DNA from: Bacteroidota bacterium
GTDB lineage: Bacteria > Bacteroidota > Bacteroidia > Bacteroidales > JAAUTT01
Assembly: GCA_030706405.1 (NCBI GenBank)
Contig: JAUZOO010000003.1
Span: forward strand, 434,001 to 498,000
Length of the DNA stretch: 64,000 nucleotides
Direction: 5' to 3'
This document shows, piece after piece, positions 36,010 to 44,504 of this stretch. Under the pieces are notes generated by a model, which saw nothing but the letters and a program-made list of their open reading frames with translations, had not been told where the DNA came from and made no database searches. The position numbers and the translations under genes were made by a program. How positions within the stretch are numbered: position 1 is the first letter of the stretch; each line of letters begins with the position of its first letter.

Positions 36010-37299
36010 TTATTTATCCCTTTGCGGACGAGGTTTACCCCATCTGTTATTACTATTACTAGTAGGTTTTCGTTTAAACGAATTGGAATTTGTATGACCA
36101 TAGCCTCCACCACCGGCAGGTTTCTTTTTCTTTCCGTCGTTAAGTTCTTTCAAAGCTCCCGGAGCTAAAGGGAATGGATGATCTTCAACAACCGGAATTT
36201 GCTTGGCAATAAGTTTATGAATATCGCGCAGAAACTCCTTCTCGTCGATGTCGCAGAACGAAATAGCTACACCGCTCAATCCAGCTCTTCCGGTACGGCC
36301 AATACGATGAACATAGGTTTCGGGCACGTTAGGCAATTCGAAATTGAACACGTGCGAAAGTTCTTCCACATCAATACCTCGAGCAGCAATGTCGGTTGCT
36401 ACCAATACACGAGTCTCACGCGATTTAAAATTGCTCAACGCACGTTGGCGTGCATTTTGTGATTTATTGCCGTGAATAGCCTCTGACTGAATTCCTGCTC
36501 GTACAAGATCCTTGGCTACTTTATCTGCGCCGTGTTTGGTGCGGGTAAATACCAATGCCGAAAGGATGCTCTTATCTTGTAAGATATCAATCAACAGCGA
36601 TTTTTTGTCTTTTTTATCCACAAAGTAAACCGATTGTTCGATAGTATCGACGGTTGATGAAACCGGTGTTACCTCAACCTTAACGGGATTGGTAAGAATG
36701 GTGTTGGCGAGCTTGGATATTTCGGGTGGCATAGTGGCCGAAAAGAAAAGCGTTTGCCGACGTGCAGGAAGACTGGCTATCACCTTTTTCACATCATGAA
36801 TAAAGCCCATATCGAGCATCCGGTCGGCTTCGTCCAATACAAAGAATTCGATATGATGAAGATTTACGAATTTCTGGTTCATCAAATCGAGCAAACGACC
36901 CGGCGTTGCTACCAAAATGTCAATACCATTGCGCAATGCATCGGTTTGAGACTTTTGCGAAACTCCTCCAAAAATAACGGCATGGCGCAAACCTGTATGC
37001 CGACCGTAAGCCATAAGGCTCTCACCAATTTGGATGGCCAGTTCGCGGGTTGGAGTAAGTATTAAAGCCTTTACTTTTCGCGGTCCTTTGTCAATATTTT
37101 TGCTTCCGTGCAAAATCTGCAATACGGGAATGGAGAAGGCTGCTGTTTTTCCGGTTCCGGTTTGGGCACAGCCTAAAAGATCGTTCCGGTTGAGTATAAT
37201 GGGAATGGCTTGTTCCTGAATTGGTGTTGGGGTGGTATAGCCCTCAGTTTGTAAAGCCCTGAGGATAGGCTCAATAAGATTTAAATTTTCGAATGACAT
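36010..37299 (-). CDS. DEAD-box ATP-dependent RNA helicase (RhlE-like)
   Basis: 429 residues. Q-motif ([12 protein letters not shown]), Walker [24 protein letters not shown] ([13 protein letters not shown]), SAT (FFSATMP), and the second RecA domain ending HRIGRTGR. A ~60-residue tail rich in Gly, Asn, Lys and Arg ([16 protein letters not shown]...) likely binds RNA. Probable role in ribosome assembly or RNA turnover, often cold-induced. An inverted repeat TTAGTAC (37374-37380) / GTACTAA (37391-37397) lies about 75 bp upstream of the start. Confidence 0.93.
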   Translation of the reverse strand: MSFENLNLIEPILRALQTEGYTTPTPIQEQAIPIILNRNDLLGCAQTGTGKTAAFSIPVLQILHGSKNIDKGPRKVKALILTPTRELAIQIGESLMAYGRHTGLRHAVIFGGVSQKSQTDALRNGIDILVATPGRLLDLMNQKFVNLHHIEFFVLDEADRMLDMGFIHDVKKVIASLPARRQTLFFSATMPPEISKLANTILTNPVKVEVTPVSSTVDTIEQSVYFVDKKDKKSLLIDILQDKSILSALVFTRTKHGADKVAKDLVRAGIQSEAIHGNKSQNARQRALSNFKSRETRVLVATDIAARGIDVEELSHVFNFELPNVPETYVHRIGRTGRAGLSGVAISFCDIDEKEFLRDIHKLIAKQIPVVEDHPFPLAPGALKELNDGKKKKPAGGGGYGHTNSNSFKRKPTSNSNNRWGKPRPQRDK

Positions 37300-37527
37300 G
37301 TATTTGTAAAATTATTTAAAAAAAGGCTAAAAATACTTAGGGAAGTATGAATCAGCGGAATTGGGCATTTGTCTTAGTACTTTGTACAGCGTACTAATGT
37401 CTTTTATTAATTATAACGTGTCGCAACTTTATTTTGAGCCCGAATCGTTAAGCGCGACAAAGGTAACCAAATAATGGCAATATCCAATTTTAAATTAAAA
37501 ACCTGATATTCAAGATAAAAACAAACG

Positions 37528-38223
37528 TTACTGAACATTAATTAACGGCAATAATTCCTCTGGCTTATAGTAGACCTTCCGCTTATACTCTTTGTATTTT
37601 TCCGATACCGAAGAGTTTAAAATAAAATTGCAGAAATTATATAGCTGATGTCCCAATTGATGTCCGATTGTTATTCGGTCAACTTGTTTTTCAACTTTAG
37701 AACGTCCGGGAATTGAAAATACGTACTTAATCCCAAACAAGAAGATCCCAAGTGTTGACCTATGGCTGTAATCCACAATATGAGCTAACTCATGTCCCAT
37801 CCCTCCTACCTGGGCATCGAAAGGTATTTCGGAGTACAAAACACCTTTTATTTTGGCCGATTTATTGATAAGGATGCGATATGTGCGGTTTGCACGTTTT
37901 TTTAAGAAGAAATTCCATTTAGGCTGACATGCCAAGGTTGTTTTGATATTGCTTTCCTTAAACTCAATGCGAATATCCTTCAATTCCGGATAATGCGATA
38001 AAGCCAGCAAGGTTTGTACTTCGTACTGCGAAAGTATCTTTTTATTATTCGAATACTCTCTTTTTAACGAATCAACATTGTAATCAATTGATTCTTTAAT
38101 ATTTTCAACTGAAACACCTTTGGTCTGTGCGTAAGCCGGTCGGTTTACAAAAAGAAATAAAAGCCCAAGGGCCAAAAAATTGTGTTCCAAAGCACGAAGT
38201 TCAGAACTTAAATTATTAATCAC
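37528..38223 (-). CDS. Putative exported zincin-type metallopeptidase, family not recognised
   Basis: 231 residues. A hydrophobic segment (about 12-32, LALGLLFLFVNRPAYAQ) looks like a signal sequence with an A-x-A-like cut site. The centre holds GGMGHELAHIVDYSHRS, an HExxH zinc motif (HELAH at about residue 144-148); EKQVDRITIGHQLGHQLY, about 30 residues later, supplies an acidic residue that could be the third ligand. A DUF-type secreted zinc protease is likely; substrate unknown. It stands alone between the helicase and nitroreductase genes. The N-terminal 10 residues before the signal are uncertain. Confidence 0.7.
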   Translation of the reverse strand: MINNLSSELRALEHNFLALGLLFLFVNRPAYAQTKGVSVENIKESIDYNVDSLKREYSNNKKILSQYEVQTLLALSHYPELKDIRIEFKESNIKTTLACQPKWNFFLKKRANRTYRILINKSAKIKGVLYSEIPFDAQVGGMGHELAHIVDYSHRSTLGIFLFGIKYVFSIPGRSKVEKQVDRITIGHQLGHQLYNFCNFILNSSVSEKYKEYKRKVYYKPEELLPLINVQ

Positions 38224-38365
38224 TTTATTTTAAATGCATTAAATTTTTATCAACCAAGGCAGGACTCCATCTCAATTATAGTCGGCAGACTACGAATTTT
38301 GGTAGTAAACGTAAAAGGGGAATGTTGAGTTTCAAAAACGGAGGAAATAAGTTGTTATTTTTATA

Positions 38366-38399
38366 ATCTGTCATTCCGTTGGAGGTTGGAATGACAGAT
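38366..38399. repeat. Perfect 12-bp hairpin downstream of the nitroreductase gene
   Basis: ATCTGTCATTCC (38366-38377) and GGAATGACAGAT (38388-38399) flank a 10-nt loop. No T-run follows on either strand, so it may be a dispersed palindromic element or a weak terminator for the nitroreductase gene. Confidence 0.6.
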
Positions 38400-38425
38400 C
38401 GGAGACGGTTTGTAACCTCTATGTA

Positions 38426-39055
38426 TTACAATTCGACAAACAATTTATCTTTTTCGCGACGAACTTTGGGTTTATTTACCAGGAAGTCGTTATTTTCATC
38501 ACGATAGCCAAGAGGTAGCAACAATACACTGCGCAGACCTTTATCTTTCAAGTGAAGCAATTCGTCGAGGGCTGCGGGGTTAAAGCCTTCCATCGGCGTG
38601 GCATCCACCTGTTCAACGGCAGCGGCAACCAACGCGGTACCCAAAGCAATATAAGCCTGACGAGCCAACCAGTTAAAATTAGCTTCAACAGGGGTATTTT
38701 TAGCTTTATCTTTTAAATAAGACGACCACCTTTGAGTACTTTCAGTCTCTCCTCCCCTAACTTCAACCATGCGGGCAATAAATTCGTCAACACGCTTTTC
38801 GGTGAGATTATCCCATGCCGCAAAGAGTAACAAATGCGAGCATTCGGTAATTTGAGGCTGATTATTGGCTATTGGAAGAATCTGTTTACGGAGTTCTTCG
38901 CTTTCGATTACAAAAACGGTAAAAGGCTGTAATCCTACCGATGATGCCGATAGGCTGATAGCATCGAGAATACTGTCGAGCTTTTCGCGCGATACTTTTT
39001 TACCGTTCATTCGTTTAGTGGCATAACGCCAGCTAAGATGTTTCGCTAAATCCAT
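38426..39055 (-). CDS. Nitroreductase-family NAD(P)H oxidoreductase
   Basis: 209 residues. RYATKRMNGKKVSREKLDSILDAISLSASSVGLQPFTVFVIE is the FMN-binding start of the NfsB/YdjA-type fold, and LLLPLGYRDENNDFLVNKPKVRRE is the typical end. Such flavoproteins reduce nitro compounds, quinones or unknown metabolites. A close relative could be an NfnB-type reductase; the physiological substrate cannot be read from the sequence. Faces the same way as the flavoprotein gene upstream, 74 bp away. Confidence 0.88.
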   Translation of the reverse strand: MDLAKHLSWRYATKRMNGKKVSREKLDSILDAISLSASSVGLQPFTVFVIESEELRKQILPIANNQPQITECSHLLLFAAWDNLTEKRVDEFIARMVEVRGGETESTQRWSSYLKDKAKNTPVEANFNWLARQAYIALGTALVAAAVEQVDATPMEGFNPAALDELLHLKDKGLRSVLLLPLGYRDENNDFLVNKPKVRREKDKLFVEL

Positions 39056-39129
39056 AGAATATCTAAATTACTTGTTTGAACTATTTTGGCTTAAAAAACA
39101 ATGTACCAGAGAAAGTGTTCAAAAAGATA

Positions 39130-40419
39130 TTATGATTGCTGCAAAGAATTTACAGACGATTGCGCCGCAAGCCAACCGGTTGACCACGCAATCTGAAGGT
39201 TATAGCCTCCGGTATCGGCATCGAGGTCGAGAATTTCGCCGGCAAAGTAAAGGCCTTTTACAAATTTCGATTCCATAGTTTTAGAATCCACCTCTTTGGT
39301 ACTGACGCCGCCGGCGGTGATTATTGCTTCTTTAAACGACCGGTTACCGGTAACTTTAAACCTCAAATCCTTCATCAGCAACATTATCTTTCGACGCTCT
39401 TTGGCCGACATCTGGTGACATTCCTTGGTAGCGTCAACGCCGGCAAGATCAATAAATACGGGAATCATCTTGGAAGGAAGCCATTCGCTAAATATGTTGG
39501 CGATCCGCTTTTTACCGTGTTCGTTCAAATCGCGAATAAGGCGGGCGTCAAGCTTTTGTTCATCAAGTGCGGGTTTTAAATCGACCGATATTTCTACTTT
39601 ATTGTTTTTCCGTAATTCGTCAACCACAAAACGGCTTAAGGTTAAAATGATGGGACCCGATAGTCCGAAATGGGTAAAAAGCATCTCGCCGAATTCCTCT
39701 TTTTGTTTTTTGCCGTTAACCCAAACCACCGCATTTACGTTTTTAAGGCTCACGCCCTGTAAACGTTCGGCCAGATCGCCCTCGGTTTCGAGCGGTACAA
39801 GCGCAGGAAGTACAGGTTCAATGGAATGTCCTACGGCTTTGGAAAGTTTATAACCCTCGCCGTTCGAACCGGTAGCCGGATAGGAACTTCCGCCGGTACA
39901 GACAATCACGTTCGAAGCTTCGAGGGTTTCTGTTTTGCCACTGGAAAGAACTTCAATGCCGCAAATCCGACCGTCGGATACAATCAGTTTTTCAATCTTT
40001 GTACCGTAACGAATCTCCACCCGATTTTTATTAACCCAACGCAGCAAAGCCTGAACCACATCGGCCGACAGGTTGCTAACCGGGAAAATACGGCCACCGC
40101 GCTCAACATTGGTTTCGACGTCATGATCGGCGAGAAGCTTAACGATGTCGCCGGCAAAAAAAGTAGCGAACGCGTGTTTAAGGAAACGTCCGTTGGGATA
40201 GATATGCTTAAAGAACTCCGACATGGGCGCTTCGTTGGTAATGTTGCAGCGACCTTTACCGGTAATTAGCAGTTTACGGCCTGCACGTTCCATCTTTTCA
40301 ATCAACAACACTTTAGCGCCAAGCTCCGCAGCCCTTCCGGCAGCAATAAGCCCGGCAGCCCCGGCTCCAACCACAATTACATCGTATTTCTTCACCCTTG
40401 TCTTTTTTAGAAAGCTCAA
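39130..40419 (-). CDS. BaiN/HI0933-family FAD-dependent oxidoreductase
   Basis: 429 residues. Rossmann start DVIVVGAGAAGLIAAGRAAELGAKVLLIEK, then GRKLLITGKGRCNITNEAP, typical of the HI0933/BaiN family, and a C-terminal FAD block LYFAGEILDLDADTGGYNLQIAWSTGWLAA. The family is widespread and mostly uncharacterised; BaiN acts in bile-acid dehydroxylation in Clostridium, but that role is not implied here. Upstream (higher coordinates) begins the repeat array at 40582. Confidence 0.9.
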   Translation of the reverse strand: MSFLKKTRVKKYDVIVVGAGAAGLIAAGRAAELGAKVLLIEKMERAGRKLLITGKGRCNITNEAPMSEFFKHIYPNGRFLKHAFATFFAGDIVKLLADHDVETNVERGGRIFPVSNLSADVVQALLRWVNKNRVEIRYGTKIEKLIVSDGRICGIEVLSSGKTETLEASNVIVCTGGSSYPATGSNGEGYKLSKAVGHSIEPVLPALVPLETEGDLAERLQGVSLKNVNAVVWVNGKKQKEEFGEMLFTHFGLSGPIILTLSRFVVDELRKNNKVEISVDLKPALDEQKLDARLIRDLNEHGKKRIANIFSEWLPSKMIPVFIDLAGVDATKECHQMSAKERRKIMLLMKDLRFKVTGNRSFKEAIITAGGVSTKEVDSKTMESKFVKGLYFAGEILDLDADTGGYNLQIAWSTGWLAAQSSVNSLQQS

Positions 40420-40581
40420 AAGTAGGAAGTTTTAATGGCTTTTTGCCTGTTTTGTCTGACTTGAAATTGAATTCACATCTATCAAGGCCTATTTTGGGGG
40501 CTTAGCTGTTAATTTTGCGTTTATCGACGTTTTTACCATTAGACAGATGGTCATTTTGTCCTTATCAAAATGCCAATGTAA

Positions 40582-40800
40582 GCAAACCCTTGATATAACT
40601 CGCCCTTGCAAGGTTTTAGCCTTCCTTGCAGAGTTTTTGGCATCCTTGCAGATTTTTACCCGTCTGTACCCGTTTTTTCTGCCTCTGTAACGAAGTTTTA
40701 CCCTTCCTGCGGGTTATTTTGACGTCCTGCAACGTTTTTTGGTCTCCTGCGGGATTTCCACCCTTCCTGCAGGATTCCCCCTCGTTGGGCGAAGTTTTTA
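40582..40800 (+). repeat. Array A: ten degenerate 20-21-bp units
   Basis: Units of the type TGCGGGATTTTTACCCTTCC repeat about ten times, each starting at a T(T)GC and ending in YCC. The same units, in the same order but on the other strand, occur at 59397-59649, which has two more units between the sixth and seventh of this array. Homology between the two starts abruptly at GCAAACCCTTGATATAACTC (40582). Open frames through it on both strands reflect the length being a multiple of three and are not counted as genes. Confidence 0.85.
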
Positions 40801-40904
40801 CTTCGTCCACTATCTGGAAGCATCTGCTTTCATTGCGTTATACTATCGATGGTAGACCAACGTAGCAGATGCTACGACGAACAAAGGGGGGCAATTCCAA
40901 CATA
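40801..40904. repeat. Pair of REP-like hairpins next to array A
   Basis: AAGCATCTGCTT at 40818-40829 and CGTAGCAGATGCTACG at 40861-40876 are two small palindromes sharing the GCATCTGC core, with a near-palindrome around ATCGAT (40848) between them, the layout of a REP/BIME-type element. Nothing coding is visible here. The stretch 40436-40581, before array A, shows no feature beyond the likely promoter region of the BaiN-like gene. Confidence 0.55.
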
Positions 40905-40947
40905 TAAAAACAAAAAGCCCTTCCAGGTTTAGATGTTTGGAAGGGCT
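40905..40947 (-). terminator. Terminator of the 47.2-41.0 kb glycosidase/URO-D operon
   Basis: AGCCCTTCCA (40916-40925) and TGGAAGGGCT (40938-40947) form a 10-bp stem; the minus strand continues with TTTTTGTTTTT. Confidence 0.85.
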
Positions 40948-40964
40948 CTTCATTGCGTTATTTC

Positions 40965-43343
40965 CTATTTCATCACAATATCCTTTCGCCGCGACTCGGG
41001 CGTTACTTTCAGGTTCTCGACCTTACCGCTTTTCACCGAAAATTCAAGGACAGTATTTCCGGGTGCGTGCAGTTTAACGTTGGCATCCCAGTCGGAAGGC
41101 CAGGCAGGCAACAGGTAAATCTTATCGCCTACAATTTGCATCAACATTTCCTGCAAGGCAATTAAGCCAACGCCGCCCCAGTTGTGGTCCGGAGCCCAGT
41201 CGCCCGATTCCCAGAAAGTAGGGAAGCGTGCCTTTGAGCTTGAAAGTTTTTTAATGATTAGAGCTTTGGCCTCATCAACAAGACCTAAATCGGCGGCATA
41301 AATGGGATCGGGATGCCATGCCTGGATCGCATACTGGTTTTTGTTTTCGGCGCCATAATGCCAGGTATCGATATACAGTTGCAAGTCGGGATGACCAACG
41401 CCAAACAAATGGTAAGGATATACCGGATAGAGCTGCGGAATCTCGGTGTTGACCACCTTCCCGTTCCAGGTTTTAGCCGGAGCCACAACGGTATGTCCGT
41501 TAAGTTCGCGGGTGCATATTTCAGGCAAACGGTCCAACACTGCTTTCCAATATGTGCGTTGTTCGGGCGTTCCGTATTTGGCGGGCAGGGCCAGTAACCC
41601 TGTCAGCACACTTTTCATGGCGGCAATGGTGCTGGTGGAATTGGTGGCGCTCTTATAAGTTTCGAGAGCTGCACCGGGATACATAATCAGCTTGCCGTTG
41701 GCATCGAGCGGGTATCCGTTCAACTTCTTCGACCAATATTGAAAATGCTCATCGTGGAAACGTACGCTGTTATCGATAAGCGACATGTACATGCTGATGT
41801 CGGCGCCGGTATATAGTTCATAATCCAATATCATTTTAGAGAATTCGAGCTGACCGTCGTAATGGTCAACCACCCACATATTGGTCAGGAATCCATAATC
41901 GAGGAACTTCTTTTCATTGCCGTTCACATCTTTTAAAATACGGGTACTCGACGAGTCCGACCGTGGTTTAAGCGTTGAACCACCCCATAGCCGTTCGTAG
42001 GTATGACCGGCAGGCAAGCCAAAGTTCTCAATCTGTTCGGTAAACGAAGCGCCCTCGTGACCCCAATATACTTTGGTACGCAACACGGCATTGCCAAGTG
42101 CGCGACGGTAGAACTCGAACTGCGGTTTCATCATGTCAAAGTCGCCCGATTTAAGCATGGGCCAATAGAGCAACCGCTGGTTTTGCGCGGTAAAGCTTCC
42201 GCCTCCCCAACGGCGGTAATCGGGAGAACTTTTTAATGGCGCAGCGCTCATCAATTCCGAGTCGTAGGTAAAAAGACCTCCGTTAAATTTGGTGGGAAAT
42301 TCGCCATAAGCGTTACATCCCAACTGATAACGGAATACGTTATAGTTGCGGCCGATTTCCCAGCCTTTATCGTTGTCCGCTTTTTTATCGTTGTTGACAT
42401 AGATATAACTGCGTTTCCAGTACTGTGCCCACCACTCCAGATTTTTCGACAATTTTTGCGGAGTGGCTGCCGAAGTTCTTGTGGCCTCTTTTAATCCGGC
42501 CAACCATCCGGCGGCTTCGGGAGCAGACGCGGTGTGAAGTACAATATCAACCTGATGCTTATTGGAAGGTTTTGTGCTTTCGTAAACCCATCCGCGATAT
42601 TTTGTAGAGACGTAAGAGCTGTCAATCGTCCGGGTGAATTTCATATTGCGGGCAATCATCTCTCCGCCAAAAATCAGGTTTTTAAGCGGATTCCACAGCT
42701 GGTCCTTCACGCTCGACAAATGTTGCTGGATAGCTTCTTTATCAAGAACAAGGTCGTTATTTCTGTTCTGATGATACCAAACCAGACCGGAAGAAAGCCT
42801 GTTTACACTATCCTTACGGTTATAAATCGGAAACTTATCGGGCGAAGTAAGATTGAAACTGTAGGCCTGACTGCGTTCCTCGGCCGACAGCATGCGGTCG
42901 TACGTACGCCAGGTTTCAAAAATAGCTTTGGCGCTTAGCTTCTGCCCGCTGTTAACTTCTACGTGGATAACAGGCTTAAATACCTCAACCCATAGCTTTA
43001 CGACGGTATTGTTATCGCCCGAAATCTCGATATAACCCTCATTCAATTTCAGCTCCTGCTTAAACGAGTTTTTGAACGGGTTGGGATACAGCGATAGCCT
43101 TACCCTGCCCAGTTTCAGGAAGGAATTATTTTCATCGAAAGTGCCGCTGCGACTGATGTAAAACAGAATGTCGTTATTTTCGGTCCAAACGTTACAGCCA
43201 ATATCACCGCCCCCCAAAGGCATGGATTCGGACGAATTTTTGCTCTGGCTATTCCAAACCAAGTTGTACTGCGAAATATCCTGTGCCTTTGCAGTGATGC
43301 AAAGTGCCGCAAGAATGAATATTTGAAAAACTAGTTTTTTCAT
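40965..43343 (-). CDS. Secreted DUF5703 protein, GH95/GH65-like glycosidase candidate (paralogue 1)
   Basis: 792 residues from the ATG at 43343, which starts a good signal peptide (MKKLVFQIFILAALCITAKAQ); the frame is open 20 codons upstream. The N-terminal beta-sandwich begins with YNLVWNSQSKNSSESMPLGGGDIGCNVW, like the MPxGNGxxGAxV start of GH95/GH65 proteins. The centre (about 320-680) is helical, fitting an (alpha/alpha)6 barrel: GGGSFTAQNQRLLYWPMLKSGDFD, YWGHEGASFTEQIENFGLP. The end is a small beta domain. About half the residues match the paralogue at 53-55.5 kb, and both end in a near-identical VTPESRR motif. Third gene of an operon with a URO-D protein and another glycosidase-like protein. 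No activity is established. Confidence 0.8.
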   Translation of the reverse strand: MKKLVFQIFILAALCITAKAQDISQYNLVWNSQSKNSSESMPLGGGDIGCNVWTENNDILFYISRSGTFDENNSFLKLGRVRLSLYPNPFKNSFKQELKLNEGYIEISGDNNTVVKLWVEVFKPVIHVEVNSGQKLSAKAIFETWRTYDRMLSAEERSQAYSFNLTSPDKFPIYNRKDSVNRLSSGLVWYHQNRNNDLVLDKEAIQQHLSSVKDQLWNPLKNLIFGGEMIARNMKFTRTIDSSYVSTKYRGWVYESTKPSNKHQVDIVLHTASAPEAAGWLAGLKEATRTSAATPQKLSKNLEWWAQYWKRSYIYVNNDKKADNDKGWEIGRNYNVFRYQLGCNAYGEFPTKFNGGLFTYDSELMSAAPLKSSPDYRRWGGGSFTAQNQRLLYWPMLKSGDFDMMKPQFEFYRRALGNAVLRTKVYWGHEGASFTEQIENFGLPAGHTYERLWGGSTLKPRSDSSSTRILKDVNGNEKKFLDYGFLTNMWVVDHYDGQLEFSKMILDYELYTGADISMYMSLIDNSVRFHDEHFQYWSKKLNGYPLDANGKLIMYPGAALETYKSATNSTSTIAAMKSVLTGLLALPAKYGTPEQRTYWKAVLDRLPEICTRELNGHTVVAPAKTWNGKVVNTEIPQLYPVYPYHLFGVGHPDLQLYIDTWHYGAENKNQYAIQAWHPDPIYAADLGLVDEAKALIIKKLSSSKARFPTFWESGDWAPDHNWGGVGLIALQEMLMQIVGDKIYLLPAWPSDWDANVKLHAPGNTVLEFSVKSGKVENLKVTPESRRKDIVMK

Positions 43344-43412
43344 AGTTGTATTAAATGTTTTGCGCTGGCCTTTAGCGATTATTTTCCAACGGCTAAAGGC
43401 CAAGCTAATTGC

Positions 43413-44489
43413 TCAAAAATTTTTCTTCAAACTCTCAACGGTTTCAAAAATGGTATCGATTTTATCGTCCGGAACAGAATCGTCCATGTTGATGCAACAA
43501 ACGCCCGTCAGATAAGGATTACCGGATTCTGTCACCAGGCGGGTAATAGTTTCGCGGATTTGATCGTTGGTTTGGTGGACAATTTCTACCGGACTAAGCC
43601 TGATGCTGAAAAAAGTGTTGGGAAGATGCTGACGGAGCACTTTCACATCGCCGCCCCAACCGAGGTCGAGATAATCGAGGTGCGGGATTTTGGCAAAGCT
43701 TTCGGCCATTCGGTGCGGATCGGGACCGCAATAATGGATACCAAACGGACGTTTCTTGCTCCATTCAATGTCGAACGGGAGAAGATAGGTTTCGTAATCT
43801 TCGGCCGAAATCATCGTATGCGAGCATTCGGAATGAAGAAATATTGGTTTCTTGAAATGGCGAACACCACGGTTCACGGAAATTGACGAAGTTCCGGTTT
43901 CTGCCACCATCGCGGTGGTGAATTTTTCGATGATGTTGGCAAGCTTTTGAAAATAGACGTTCACTTCGTCGGGAGTAAGCATCATATCCATAAAGATGCT
44001 TTCGCCCCTGAGGTCCATGGCCAGGTTCAGCACGCCTCCCCAGTTGATGTCGCCAGTTAGTCGTCCATGCTTTTTCTTTAGTTCGTCCCAAAGGTTCAGG
44101 GTGCGTTTAAACGCTTCGGATTTAAAAACTTCGTCTTCATTCAGCGAGAGGTCGTCCCGCTTGGCAGAAATTACCTGTGGCGGATGCCCTTCGGTATAAT
44201 TAACTGTGCATCCGAGCATCTCGGAGAGCAGAAATCCTGCTGCCAGGTGTACTGCACCTACTTCGGGACGTTTTTCGTCCTTGTTTTGTCCCATGCCGTA
44301 ACGTCCCCAGCGTTCGTACAAAACTTTTTCCATGTGTTGTTCCTCTTCAACCCGTTTATTGGGATTGAAGAAGAAATCTTTATCGAAGGTTACGCCTTCA
44401 TTTTTATGCCACCACTCTGGCCCAAGTACAATATCGACGGGCAATATCTCCCGGCCAAGCTGATCATTAAATTGATAGTTCATTATCAT
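43413..44489 (-). CDS. URO-D-family corrinoid methyltransferase candidate 1
   Basis: 358 residues (start 44489, or two codons later). Uroporphyrinogen-decarboxylase-type TIM barrel. It is not HemE: it carries the zinc ligand pattern of the methyltransferase branch, H-x-C in FGIHYCGPDPHR (about 250-260) and a later Cys in LTGVCCINMDD (about 330), and has no HemE N-terminal RxPVWxMRQAGR motif. Members with this site activate a methyl acceptor or donor thiol/alkoxide together with a corrinoid protein. The corrinoid protein in this window is 8 kb away on the same strand. It sits between two secreted glycosidase-like genes (15- and 69-bp gaps), an unusual partnership. Confidence 0.8.
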   Translation of the reverse strand: MIMNYQFNDQLGREILPVDIVLGPEWWHKNEGVTFDKDFFFNPNKRVEEEQHMEKVLYERWGRYGMGQNKDEKRPEVGAVHLAAGFLLSEMLGCTVNYTEGHPPQVISAKRDDLSLNEDEVFKSEAFKRTLNLWDELKKKHGRLTGDINWGGVLNLAMDLRGESIFMDMMLTPDEVNVYFQKLANIIEKFTTAMVAETGTSSISVNRGVRHFKKPIFLHSECSHTMISAEDYETYLLPFDIEWSKKRPFGIHYCGPDPHRMAESFAKIPHLDYLDLGWGGDVKVLRQHLPNTFFSIRLSPVEIVHQTNDQIRETITRLVTESGNPYLTGVCCINMDDSVPDDKIDTIFETVESLKKNF

Positions 44490-44504
44490 ATAGTTTTCAA
44501 AATC

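Noticed and set aside
40616-40865. Open frames of 64 and 79 residues through array A
   Set aside because: Low-complexity translations of the 20-21-bp repeat on both strands; no start signals.
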